From positions 16,615 through 80,614 of the forward strand of contig NZ_JACSRA010000021.1 in assembly GCF_014836335.1 (NCBI RefSeq): 64,000 bases of DNA, written 5' to 3'. The stretch comes from Clostridium cibarium (lineage in GTDB: Bacteria; Bacillota; Clostridia; Clostridiales; Clostridiaceae). Below, piece by piece: positions 18,788 to 27,614 of this stretch; position 1 is the stretch's first letter, and every line of letters begins with the position of its first letter. Made by a program: the position numbers and the translations under genes. The notes beneath the pieces were generated by a model that was not told the DNA's origin, made no database searches, and saw nothing but the letters and a program-made list of their open reading frames with translations.

Positions 18788-18832
18788 TTACTTATTCCCC
18801 CTCGAATTATTATAAAAATTTTTTTAAATCTA

Positions 18833-18861
18833 TTGACTTTTTATTGATTATATGTTATAAT
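18833..18861 (+). promoter_or_regulatory. Consensus vegetative promoter reading into the IS relic
   Basis: TTGACT (18833-18838), a 17-nt spacer and TATAAT (18856-18861). No gene follows within 700 bp on this strand; about 70 bp downstream is a hairpin (18933-18963) followed by T-rich sequence, so the predicted product is an RNA of roughly 100 nt. It faces the minus-strand promoter of the MBL gene. Confidence 0.65.
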
Positions 18862-18882
18862 ATGGTTTATTATTAGAATTTT

Positions 18883-18911
18883 AGTATACTTTACCTTAGT
18901 ATAATTGTCAA
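18883..18911 (-). promoter_or_regulatory. Consensus vegetative promoter of the MBL hydrolase gene
   Basis: On the minus strand TTGACA (18906-18911), 17-nt spacer, TATACT (18883-18888), about 90 bp before the MBL start codon. It points straight at the plus-strand promoter at 18833-18861; the predicted start sites are less than 15 bp apart. Confidence 0.7.
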
Positions 18912-18932
18912 TATAGGCCTTAAAGATAACAA

Positions 18933-19176
18933 GGGCTGTCGCACTAAATAATCAGTGTGACAGCTTCATTTTTATGTAAAAAATAAATTTCATACTCTTA
19001 ATTTTAAACATTTAAAACTCTGATGACTAAAAAAGTCATTAAAAATAAAGACTTATTAAAGTACACTATTTTTAAGCTATTAAGTTGATTTTGTTTGAAA
19101 ACATCTTGAAAATCTCAATAAAATATAAAAAAATGGACTGTCCATTAGCATTTTTGAAACGCTAATGCGACAGCCC
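18933..19176 (+). mobile_element. IS relic (IS1182-type ends), internally deleted, copy 1
   Basis: A 244-bp element bounded by imperfect terminal inverted repeats GGGCTGTCGCACTAA (18933-18947) and, inverted, GGGCTGTCGCATTAGC (19161-19176). Each end also forms its own hairpin. Inside, 19056-19088 encodes LLKYTIFKLLS-stop, the C-terminal tail of a transposase that is also found in copy 2. Nearly all of the transposase is deleted. No clear target duplication is visible. Assignment to the IS1182 group rests on the remembered GGGCTGTCGCA ends and needs an ISfinder search. Confidence 0.65.
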
Positions 19177-19194
19177 ATTTTCTATTTCGCTATA

Positions 19195-19506
19195 TTAAAC
19201 AGTCACAAAAATATAATCTGTTTTCACATTTGTTCCAGTTGGCATAGATACTCTAATTTGTATTCTATGAGTACCATGCGATAAGTTCTTAACTAGAAAT
19301 GTTTGTAAATATGTGTTCCCATGATAAGAATAAGCTAATAAATGTCCATTATCAGGAACATAACTACCATCTACCCATATAGCAGTAGAACCTTGTCCAC
19401 CTACAGTTTTTACTTGAATACCAACATTAGTAGTGTTTATACTATAAGTTTCTCCTGTATATGTAGCTATTGCTTGATCTCCTTTAGCATATACATCTCC
19501 ATCCAT
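19195..19506 (-). CDS. Hypothetical small beta-rich protein
   Basis: A 103-residue protein rich in Gly, Thr, Tyr and Val with beta-sandwich character (VGIQVKTVGGQGSTAIWVDG, LLAYSYHGNTYLQTFLV, THRIQIRVSM). It looks like a carbohydrate-binding or Ig-like module standing alone. It has no signal peptide and no visible ribosome binding site, but a TATAAT lies about 20 nt before the ATG, so it could be leaderless; equally it could be the C-terminal fragment of a larger lost gene, since it lies directly next to an IS relic. Function unknown. Confidence 0.5.
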   Translation of the reverse strand: MDGDVYAKGDQAIATYTGETYSINTTNVGIQVKTVGGQGSTAIWVDGSYVPDNGHLLAYSYHGNTYLQTFLVKNLSHGTHRIQIRVSMPTGTNVKTDYIFVTV

Positions 19507-19647
19507 AATATTTTAATTTCACACATTATACACAATATTGCTACATAAGTTGTTATTCAACATATTTGGAAGAAAAATAAAATTAAAGTTTTTTATACCA
19601 TAAGCGATAAAAAGTATATATAATTATACAGGGAGGAATAAGCAAAA

Positions 19648-20139
19648 ATGAACAACATAAGTACTTATAATAATATGAATAGCTTAAATATTAAAAACGA
19701 ATCAGTTACTAATACTACGAATCTTACAACTAAAAATCAGACTAATAAGACTGAGAATAGAAGCTCGAATACTTCGGATACTATTGAAATAGAACAAAAG
19801 AACAAAACTATAATTAATACTAAAAAAGCATATGATGCTCTTCAAGAAACTTGTAAAGAATTTGGTACTGTAGAATGTGGAGGGGATATTTGCGGTACTA
19901 TGCAATTCTATGTAAATAATTTAATGATTTTTATGAGGGATGAAGGAATATCTGTTCCAGACTTTAACTTAAAAAGTGATAATACTAATAATAATGACTT
20001 TTTAGGATTTATAGATAAATTAAAAGAATTTACCCAAAAAGCTATGGAAGATAAAACCAGCATAAATATCGCTCCTGATAACTTCTTTGATTTTTGCGAT
20101 GTTTGGAAAGAAAAACTTATCCAAACTGGTTGTCGTTAA
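19648..20139 (+). CDS. Hypothetical protein with Asn/Thr-rich N-terminus
   Basis: A 163-residue protein I do not recognise. The first ~60 residues are low-complexity Asn/Thr/Ser/Lys; the rest looks like a folded helical domain with four cysteines (ETCKEFGTVECGGDICGTM and FCDVW) plus a terminal Cys-Arg. GGGAGGAA lies 10-12 nt before the ATG. There is no signal peptide. It sits between two IS relics and may have arrived, or been preserved, with them. A gene-internal start after the low-complexity part is not supported by a ribosome binding site. Confidence 0.6.
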   Translation: MNNISTYNNMNSLNIKNESVTNTTNLTTKNQTNKTENRSSNTSDTIEIEQKNKTIINTKKAYDALQETCKEFGTVECGGDICGTMQFYVNNLMIFMRDEGISVPDFNLKSDNTNNNDFLGFIDKLKEFTQKAMEDKTSINIAPDNFFDFCDVWKEKLIQTGCR

Positions 20140-20187
20140 ATAATTAAGGTCTCAATTTCGCTAAAAGTTACTTTGGCAAAATTAAAA

Positions 20188-20512
20188 GGTGCTGTCCGCA
20201 CTAAATAATTAGTGCACAGCTCCATTTTTATGCAAAAAAATAAATTCCAGGCTCCGAAGAGCAAGGAATTTATAGTAAAATTAATGTATGATGAAAAACA
20301 TTAGCTTACAAAAAAATTATATAACTATAAGATAAAATTTATCAATTAAAACTTCTGCTAAATCTCTATTATATAACTATATGCTATAAAGCATGAAGAA
20401 AATATAGAATTTGTACATGGATGTGGAAAAAGAAAAACTCTAAAGTACGCTATTTTTAAGCTATTAAGTTGATTTTGTTTGAAATATCTTGAAAATCCTA
20501 ATAAAATATGAA
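20188..20512 (+). mobile_element. IS relic, copy 2 (internally deleted transposase)
   Basis: The left end GGTGCTGTCCGCACTAAATAATTAG and the following 60 bp match 18933-18992 of copy 1, and 20438-20512 matches 19056-19131. Between them, 20291-20335 encodes MKNISLQKNYITIR-stop, resembling a transposase N-terminus, and 20383-20472 encodes a C-terminal tail ending VHGCGKRKTLKYAIFKLLS-stop. The middle of the transposase is gone and the right inverted repeat seen in copy 1 is absent; the ribosome binding site of the GNAT gene follows at once. This accounts for most of the 388-bp gap 20140-20527. Confidence 0.65.
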
Positions 20513-20527
20513 AAAGGGGGCTATTCT

Positions 20528-21088
20528 ATGAATCATTTAGGAACTGTAGAAATAGAAACAGAGAGATTAAAATTACGTAAATTTTACATATCAGATGCAA
20601 AGGCTATGTTTAACAACTGGGCAAATGACTCAGAGGTAACAAAATATTTGACTTGGCCAGCACTGACATCTGTTAAAGCAGCAGAAAATACATTATCAAA
20701 CTGGATTAATAATTATTCTGACAGTAGGTTTTATCAATGGGCAATTGTACTAAAAGAAGATGTTTTGGAACCTATTGGTACTATTAGTGTTGTTCATATG
20801 GATGAAGAAATTGATATGGTGCATGTTGGATACTGTGTAGGAAGAAAATGTTGGAATAAAGGTATAACTTCTGAGGCATTTAAAGGAATCATTCCATTTT
20901 TAATTGAAAAAGTTGAAGTTAAACGTATTGAATCTCGCCATGATCCAAGAAATCCAAATTCCGGTAAAGTCATGTTAAAATGTGGTTTGCAATATGAAGG
21001 AACACTACGTAAAGCAGATATAAATAATCAAGGAATTTGTGATGCTTCCATGTATGCACTTCTCGCTGAAGATTATTACAAGAGTTAA
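20528..21088 (+). CDS. GNAT acetyltransferase, RimJ/RimL type
   Basis: A 186-residue Acetyltransf_3-type GNAT protein. IETERLKLRKF at the N-terminus, the central VGYCVGRKCWNKGITSEA (the acetyl-CoA binding region, a diverged R/Q-x-x-G-x-G/A motif) and the C-terminal ESRHDPRNPNSGKVMLKCGLQYEG are family hallmarks. It would acetylate an amine of a protein N-terminus, antibiotic or metabolite. The ATG at 20528 is used because GGGGG at 20516-20520 precedes it; the longer frame from 20489 runs into IS relic sequence. Confidence 0.88.
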   Translation: MNHLGTVEIETERLKLRKFYISDAKAMFNNWANDSEVTKYLTWPALTSVKAAENTLSNWINNYSDSRFYQWAIVLKEDVLEPIGTISVVHMDEEIDMVHVGYCVGRKCWNKGITSEAFKGIIPFLIEKVEVKRIESRHDPRNPNSGKVMLKCGLQYEGTLRKADINNQGICDASMYALLAEDYYKS

Positions 21089-21175
21089 ACATAGGCAATT
21101 GCCACAAAATTCATGTTATGTTAGTATATATATACTAGGTGGGACTAGAACAATACTTAATTTTGAAAAGCAATC

Positions 21176-21211
21176 AAGAAGTTAATCTATACATTATATA
21201 ACTTCTTTTTT
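21176..21211 (+). terminator. Terminator of the GNAT gene
   Basis: AAGAAGTTA / TAACTTCTT stem (21176-21184, 21199-21207) followed by a run of T. A separate 16-bp perfect palindrome TAGTATATATATACTA lies just upstream at 21122-21137. Confidence 0.75.
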
Positions 21212-21246
21212 GTTATAAATAAAATAATTAAAGGTAGGTATAATGA

Positions 21247-21705
21247 ATGAAAAACAAAAAGTTGTTTATGTTCCCATTGATTTTAGGATTAGTTATTTTT
21301 CAACTAATTGGGTGTAGTTACAAGACTACAGTAAATGGAGTTGATAAAAGCAATTCTACAAAAGTATCTAAGGTTGAATTTGTAAATGGATATGAATCTA
21401 ATTACAAAAATGAAGAGACAGTAAGTTCATACCAAAATACAAATGGTTTGTATGGAAGAGTATATTTTGAAAATGTACCTGATGATGCAACAAAAATATT
21501 ATTTGTATGGAAAGATAAAAATGGTGACAAAACAGTAACAAGTGCAGAACTAGACATTACATCAGCTCAAAGTAAGGAGCCTGCAAAATCTTATGTAACT
21601 AGTAATGGTGGAGTTGTTCCTAACGGAACTTATGTCTTAGAAACATACTTAAAAGACACTAATGATCTTTTAAATAAATCAGAAATTCAGGTATCTAATA
21701 AATAG
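21247..21705 (+). CDS. Hypothetical lipoprotein
   Basis: A 152-residue exported lipoprotein with a hydrophobic signal and lipobox LIGC (Cys about residue 23). The mature part is about 130 residues, beta-rich (YGRVYFENVPDDATKILFVWKDKNGDKTV ... NGTYVLETYLKD), resembling small Ig-like domains of unknown role. GGTAGGT lies upstream. A strong terminator follows. I do not recognise the family. Confidence 0.78.
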   Translation: MKNKKLFMFPLILGLVIFQLIGCSYKTTVNGVDKSNSTKVSKVEFVNGYESNYKNEETVSSYQNTNGLYGRVYFENVPDDATKILFVWKDKNGDKTVTSAELDITSAQSKEPAKSYVTSNGGVVPNGTYVLETYLKDTNDLLNKSEIQVSNK

Positions 21706-21720
21706 AATACTTTAAACTAA

Positions 21721-21766
21721 AAAAGCTCAAGTAAATACTAGGATAAGTATTTACTTGAGCTTTTTT
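21721..21766 (+). terminator. Strong terminator after the lipoprotein gene
   Basis: A 19-bp stem (AAAAGCTCAAGTAAATACT and its complement) with a 6-nt loop and T6 run. Confidence 0.92.
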
Positions 21767-21860
21767 ATATATCTAATTACTTTTTACGTTTCTCAAGAGT
21801 TATACTTTTATCTGACTGCCAGCGCACAACATAATTAAGAATACCGTCTTTAATTGAAAA

Positions 21861-21891
21861 AAGTGTGACTTTATTTAATAAAATCACACTT
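21861..21891 (-). terminator. Terminator of the trpB2-like gene
   Basis: Stem AAGTGTGA-TTTATT against AATAAA-TCACACTT with one mismatch, followed on the minus strand by a T-run, directly after the stop codon at 21909. Confidence 0.75.
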
Positions 21892-21908
21892 CTTCATAGC
21901 TTCTTTTA

Positions 21909-23279
21909 CTAATTCTTAGGGATAATAGGCAATTCTGAAAATCCTTTTTCTAAATCTTTTTCTGTTGGAATATAATCCTTCATTGTTCCCTTTAAATATG
22001 CTTCATAAGCCATCATATCAAAATAGCCTGTCCCTGTAAGTCCAAAAAGAATTGTTTTAGCTTCTCCAGTTTCTTTACATTTTAATGCTTCTAAAACAGC
22101 TCCATATATAGCATGAGATGACTCTGGTGCAGGAAGAATAGTTTCCTGCTTAGCAAACAAAGTTGCTGCTTCAAATACTTTTGTTTGCTCTACTGATATA
22201 GCTTCCATATATTCATCATGATATAATTTCGAAACAATTGGTGACATACCATGATATCTAAGGCCCCCTGCATGGTTAGCTGATGGAACAAAACTACATC
22301 CTAAAGTATACATTCTTGCTAACGGAGTAATCTTACCAACATCGCAATAATCATAGGCATAGCGCCCTCTAGTTAAAGATGGACATGATGCAGGCTCTAC
22401 AGCAACTATTCTAGGGTTAGCTTTTCCAGTCAATTTATCTTGTACAAATGGAGCTATAAGTCCTCCAAGATTTGACCCTCCCCCTGCACATCCAATTACC
22501 ACATCAGGATATTCATCGATCATCTCCATAGCAATCTTAGATTCTAATCCAATTATGGATTGATGAAGAACTACTTGATTTAATACAGAACCAAGGACAT
22601 ATCTACAGCCTTCTGTAGTAACAGCCTTTTCTACTGCTTCAGAAATTGCAGAGCCAAGGCTTCCGCTAGTAGTTGGATCTGCCTTTAATATTGCTCTACC
22701 AACATTTGTAGTATTGCTTGGACTTGGAACTATTTTCCCATCAAAGGTCTCTATAATAGATTTACGAAAGGGCTTTTGTTCATAGGAACATTTCACCATA
22801 TAAACAGTAAGAGGAATATTGTAATAACTACATGCTTCAGCTAAAGCTGTTCCCCATTGACCTGCCCCAGTTTCTGTGGTAACACTTGTTAATCCTTGCT
22901 TTTTCGCATAGTATGCTTGAGCAATTGCTGAATTTAATTTATGACTTCCGGAAGTATTATTTCCTTCATATTTATAATAAATCTTAGCTGGTGTTCCTAA
23001 AGCCTTTTCCAAATTATATGCCCTTATTAATGGTGAAGGACGGAACATCTTATAAAATTCTTGTACTTCTTCTGGAATGTCTATGTAACAAGTTGTGTTA
23101 TCTAATTCCTGTTTTGCTAGTTCAGTACAAAATACAGGATATAAATCTTCTTCCGTTGCTGGTTTATAAGTCTTTGGATTTAACATAGGATCTGGTAGTT
23201 CCTTCATATCTGCTCTTAGGTTATACCATTGTTTTGGCATTTGATCCTCCGTAAGATAAATTCTATGTGGTATTTTCAT
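21909..23279 (-). CDS. TrpB2-type tryptophan synthase beta-like PLP enzyme
   Basis: A 456-residue PLP-dependent enzyme of the TrpB2 (TIGR01415-type) class, which makes tryptophan from indole and serine or acts as a stand-alone indole salvage enzyme. The PLP lysine is in NNTSGSHKLNSA (about residue 113), the phosphate-binding loop is GCAGGGSNLGG, and the long N-terminal extension before FRPSPLIRAYNLEKALG separates it from TrpB1. No other trp genes are adjacent, consistent with a salvage role. GGAGGGGTTATT precedes the ATG. A tiny ORF with a perfect ribosome binding site lies in the leader. Confidence 0.9.
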   Translation of the reverse strand: MKIPHRIYLTEDQMPKQWYNLRADMKELPDPMLNPKTYKPATEEDLYPVFCTELAKQELDNTTCYIDIPEEVQEFYKMFRPSPLIRAYNLEKALGTPAKIYYKYEGNNTSGSHKLNSAIAQAYYAKKQGLTSVTTETGAGQWGTALAEACSYYNIPLTVYMVKCSYEQKPFRKSIIETFDGKIVPSPSNTTNVGRAILKADPTTSGSLGSAISEAVEKAVTTEGCRYVLGSVLNQVVLHQSIIGLESKIAMEMIDEYPDVVIGCAGGGSNLGGLIAPFVQDKLTGKANPRIVAVEPASCPSLTRGRYAYDYCDVGKITPLARMYTLGCSFVPSANHAGGLRYHGMSPIVSKLYHDEYMEAISVEQTKVFEAATLFAKQETILPAPESSHAIYGAVLEALKCKETGEAKTILFGLTGTGYFDMMAYEAYLKGTMKDYIPTEKDLEKGFSELPIIPKN

Positions 23280-23339
23280 AATAACCCCTCCATTTTAATA
23301 TATTTTATGCTTATTTATAAAATAGTTATTTTGTAAAAG

Positions 23340-23354
23340 TTAAGTTTGACACAT
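23340..23354 (-). other. Mini-ORF (MCQT) with strong ribosome binding site in the trpB2 leader
   Basis: On the minus strand AAGGAGGG (23362-23369), 7-nt spacing, then ATG TGT CAA ACT TAA, ending 60 nt before trpB2. A second Shine-Dalgarno-like AAAGGAGG lies upstream at about 23391-23398 without a start codon at proper spacing. A TATAAT sequence is at about 23403. Translation is likely on sequence grounds; a regulatory role is a guess. The rest of the 23280-23503 gap shows nothing else. Confidence 0.35.
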
Positions 23355-23503
23355 ATTATGACCCTCCTTGCTTAAAAAGATAGCGATTTCCTCCTTTAAA
23401 TTATAACATGTAAATTTTATTATAAATGTAAAATATTGTTGTTTTATAAATAATTAATCTTTTCGTTGAATTTTCACTATTTTTTAATAAAAGCTATAAA
23501 AAA

Positions 23504-23546
23504 TGCAGTTTAATGTGACTTTATAAATCAGCCACATCAAACTGCA
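23504..23546 (-). terminator. Terminator of the DUF445 operon
   Basis: A 17-bp stem TGCAGTTTGATGTGGCT with its near-complement around a 9-nt loop, flanked by A/T runs on both sides. Confidence 0.85.
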
Positions 23547-23601
23547 AAAATCTGAAAATGTATTTATTATTTCTTTACCATCTGTTTAAAAATATAATTA
23601 A

Positions 23602-24831
23602 TTAAAATAATAGTCCCCTTATGATTGGTACAACATATGGTTCATAAACTAAATTTAAAAATACAAATAGTACTAGACCTATACATCCTCCAAGTACTGA
23701 ACCATTTATTCTAATCCACTGCAAGTCTTCCCCTGCCTTATCTTCAATAAACTTATTTAACTTTTCATCTGTAAAACTATTTAAAGTATCCTTTGCAATA
23801 CTTCCTATTACACTATGTTTTTTCTCTAAAATACTATATATTATCTCCCTAACTCCATTATCTATGGCAGTTTTAATGGACTTACTTTCTTTTAAATAGT
23901 CCCATATTTTTTCTAACAAATTACTTATAATAGCTTCATTTATTAATGATGGAAGTTGTGATTTTATAATTGGTTTAAAATCTGTTTTCTCTAGTAGATC
24001 AGCCTTCCATTCTTCAATTGAAGCTGGTGAAAGTTCAACCATCTCTATGGTTTTAATTATATTATTTTTACAAGCCTCTGAAATTATGCTATCTTCACTC
24101 ATAAGATCTGTAAGTATTTTTTCAAGCTGACTTTTTATTAAATCCCTTAAATCTTCTGCTACTGATATATTTAATTTACTAAGCAAGCTTTGTAATGAAA
24201 AGCTTGAGCCTTCATCTTTACTAGCTAAAATCCTTTTAGAAAAGGCCAATATCTTTTTGTCACCTTCTTCTTCAGAAAGTTTATTTAGAAAATTTTGTGC
24301 CCATATTACTCTATTTTCATATGCGAATTCATTTTCTATAAAAGCTTTAAATCTATCTGATAAATTTATGTTTTTTCCCTCTTCTTTAATGATATTCTCA
24401 ATATACTCCGCTATTTTATCTATATTTTTTTCATATATATAGTCCAAAATCTTTTTAACAACTGCTGCTTTTATATCTTTGTTATCTTGAACATACTTAA
24501 ATATATATTCCACCACAGATATCTTGTCTATTTGCTTCTTTAATGTTTCTTTGCTTAGCAAATCTGTTTCAACTAAACCTGCTGTTGAATTTATAATAGA
24601 CTGTCTATTTCTTGGTATTATTTCAGTATGATATGGAAAACCTAATGGTTTTGTAAAAAGCGCTGTAACTGCAAACCAATCAGCTATACCACCTACCAAA
24701 GAGGCTTCTGATACAAATATCATCAATTTAAATATAAATATATCTCTATAAAAATACCTTAATATTACTGAAACACAAAATAAAATAAGTGAAATGCCAA
24801 GGGCTATATTTGCTTTACGTTTATAATTCAT
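23602..24831 (-). CDS. DUF445 family membrane protein (second of pair)
   Basis: A 409-residue inner-membrane protein of the DUF445/YheB-like family. Two N-terminal TM helices contain the signature SLVGGIADWFAVTALFTKPLG and EIIPRNRQSI; a long charged helical middle region (about 90-370) follows and a C-terminal TM segment is preceded by QWIRINGSVLGGCIGL. The role is unknown; some members affect spore-surface or envelope assembly. The start at 24831 has AGGAG 8 nt upstream, leaving an 11-nt gap to the upstream paralogue; an upstream in-frame TTG at 24855 would overlap it. The pair is probably one operon. Confidence 0.88.
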   Translation of the reverse strand: MNYKRKANIALGISLILFCVSVILRYFYRDIFIFKLMIFVSEASLVGGIADWFAVTALFTKPLGFPYHTEIIPRNRQSIINSTAGLVETDLLSKETLKKQIDKISVVEYIFKYVQDNKDIKAAVVKKILDYIYEKNIDKIAEYIENIIKEEGKNINLSDRFKAFIENEFAYENRVIWAQNFLNKLSEEEGDKKILAFSKRILASKDEGSSFSLQSLLSKLNISVAEDLRDLIKSQLEKILTDLMSEDSIISEACKNNIIKTIEMVELSPASIEEWKADLLEKTDFKPIIKSQLPSLINEAIISNLLEKIWDYLKESKSIKTAIDNGVREIIYSILEKKHSVIGSIAKDTLNSFTDEKLNKFIEDKAGEDLQWIRINGSVLGGCIGLVLFVFLNLVYEPYVVPIIRGLLF

Positions 24832-24842
24832 GTCCATCGCTC

Positions 24843-26078
24843 CTATACTATCCAAAATGTCATCATATACGTTATTATTCCAACTAGTCCTCCAACTAAA
24901 GAACCATTTACTCTAATTAACTGCAAATCATCACCTATGATAGGCTCTATCATATTTGATAGTTCCTCACCACTTACCCCATCTAACTTCTCTTTAATAA
25001 TCAATCCTATTTTATGGTGATTTCTTTCAACCATTTTTTCAAGTAAGCTATTTATGGCATTATTAAACTTTGCTTGTTTATCAATATCATTAACAAAAGA
25101 CTCTAACTGCCTATTTAATATATTTTCTATAATCTTAAAAGTATTATTAGGTTCTGATTTAAGCTTTAACAAATATTCCATAGCTATTTCTTCAATCTTT
25201 TCTAGCCTTTCATTTTTCCAATTTTCTATTTTATCTTTTAATTCTTCATCTTCTTTTAATCTATCAATTTGCTTTATTATAAATGACTGTATTTCTTCTC
25301 TTTCACTACTTTCTTGCTTTTTCATTTGTTCTATAAAACTTACTAATTTCTTTTGAAGAGTTTTTGCTATGTTATCTAAGTTTCCTTTAATAAAAAACCC
25401 TAAAATCATAATTAAGAAACTTCCTCTATTAAGTTCCAATATTTGAAGAACAACATCTTTAACAAACATTCTTGTTTCATAAGTTTTAGATAATTCTTCT
25501 AATTTATCTACTAATATGTCTGTAATTTTTTCCTTATATCCGTTATTCCACATCCAATTAAAAGTTTGTAAAATAATATTTGAAAGATCTACTGATTTTA
25601 TAACTTCGCCCTTAAAATCCTTAGCCTTACTTAAGTTCTCATTACTAAGTATTTCTTTAGAAATATCATCTAATATAATAATTAAATCTTTCTTTTTATT
25701 AGATTTAATTAACTTACTTAAGTCTTCTGATGGATTAATTTTTCCAAGTTTGTTCATAATGCTTTCTTTAGTTAATAGTTCACTTTCTACCATATCTACC
25801 AAGGCATCAAAAATTCGCTCCCTATTTTTAGGTATTATTTCTGTCCTAAATAACTTAGCTAATAAATTACTATTTAATGGTTTTCTAAATAAGGCTACAA
25901 CAGCAAACCAATCTGCTAAGCCCCCTATCATAGCAGCTAGGCAAAGACTTGATATTAATCCTCCTAAAAAACTATCATGAAATGGATAAGTTATAAAAAA
26001 ACCTACAGAAAAAATCACTAATATGCAAGTTGCTATATTACTGTTTTTTCTTTTTCCACTACTCATATTCCTCTCCAA
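24843..26078 (-). CDS. DUF445 family membrane protein (first of pair)
   Basis: A 411-residue paralogue of the next gene. It shows the same signatures: MIGGLADWFAVVALFRKPLN and EIIPKNRERIFDALVDMVESELL near the N-terminus and LIRVNGSLVGGLVGI before the final TM helix. The frame starts at a TTG (26078) with AAGGAGG 7 nt upstream; an ATG 12 nt later (26066) with GGAGAGG is an equally plausible start. A consensus promoter lies 57 bp upstream. Tandem DUF445 paralogues suggest a hetero-oligomer, which is inference. Confidence 0.88.
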   Translation of the reverse strand: MERNMSSGKRKNSNIATCILVIFSVGFFITYPFHDSFLGGLISSLCLAAMIGGLADWFAVVALFRKPLNSNLLAKLFRTEIIPKNRERIFDALVDMVESELLTKESIMNKLGKINPSEDLSKLIKSNKKKDLIIILDDISKEILSNENLSKAKDFKGEVIKSVDLSNIILQTFNWMWNNGYKEKITDILVDKLEELSKTYETRMFVKDVVLQILELNRGSFLIMILGFFIKGNLDNIAKTLQKKLVSFIEQMKKQESSEREEIQSFIIKQIDRLKEDEELKDKIENWKNERLEKIEEIAMEYLLKLKSEPNNTFKIIENILNRQLESFVNDIDKQAKFNNAINSLLEKMVERNHHKIGLIIKEKLDGVSGEELSNMIEPIIGDDLQLIRVNGSLVGGLVGIITYMMTFWIV

Positions 26079-26134
26079 CTTTATTCCTCCTTAGTTCAAA
26101 TATTAAATTCACGAAGTTAGCTATAACTAAACAT

Positions 26135-26163
26135 ATTATAATTTAGGCATGACTACTAGTCAA
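26135..26163 (-). promoter_or_regulatory. Consensus vegetative promoter of the DUF445 operon
   Basis: Minus strand TTGACT (26158-26163), 17-nt spacer, TATAAT (26135-26140), 57 bp before the first DUF445 start. Confidence 0.75.
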
Positions 26164-26176
26164 ATTGCAAATACAA

Positions 26177-26213
26177 ATACACCAAGTTTAGCGAAATACT
26201 AAACTTGGTGTAT
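26177..26213 (-). terminator. Terminator at the downstream end of the xylan locus
   Basis: A 14-bp perfect stem ATACACCAAGTTTA / TAAACTTGGTGTAT with a 9-nt loop, 24 bp after the last gene of the twelve-gene locus. It partly abuts the DUF445 promoter. Confidence 0.85.
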
Positions 26214-26236
26214 TTTATTAACGAACCGCTTGATTA

Positions 26237-27610
<1,374 letters not shown>

Positions 27611-27614
27611 TTAT

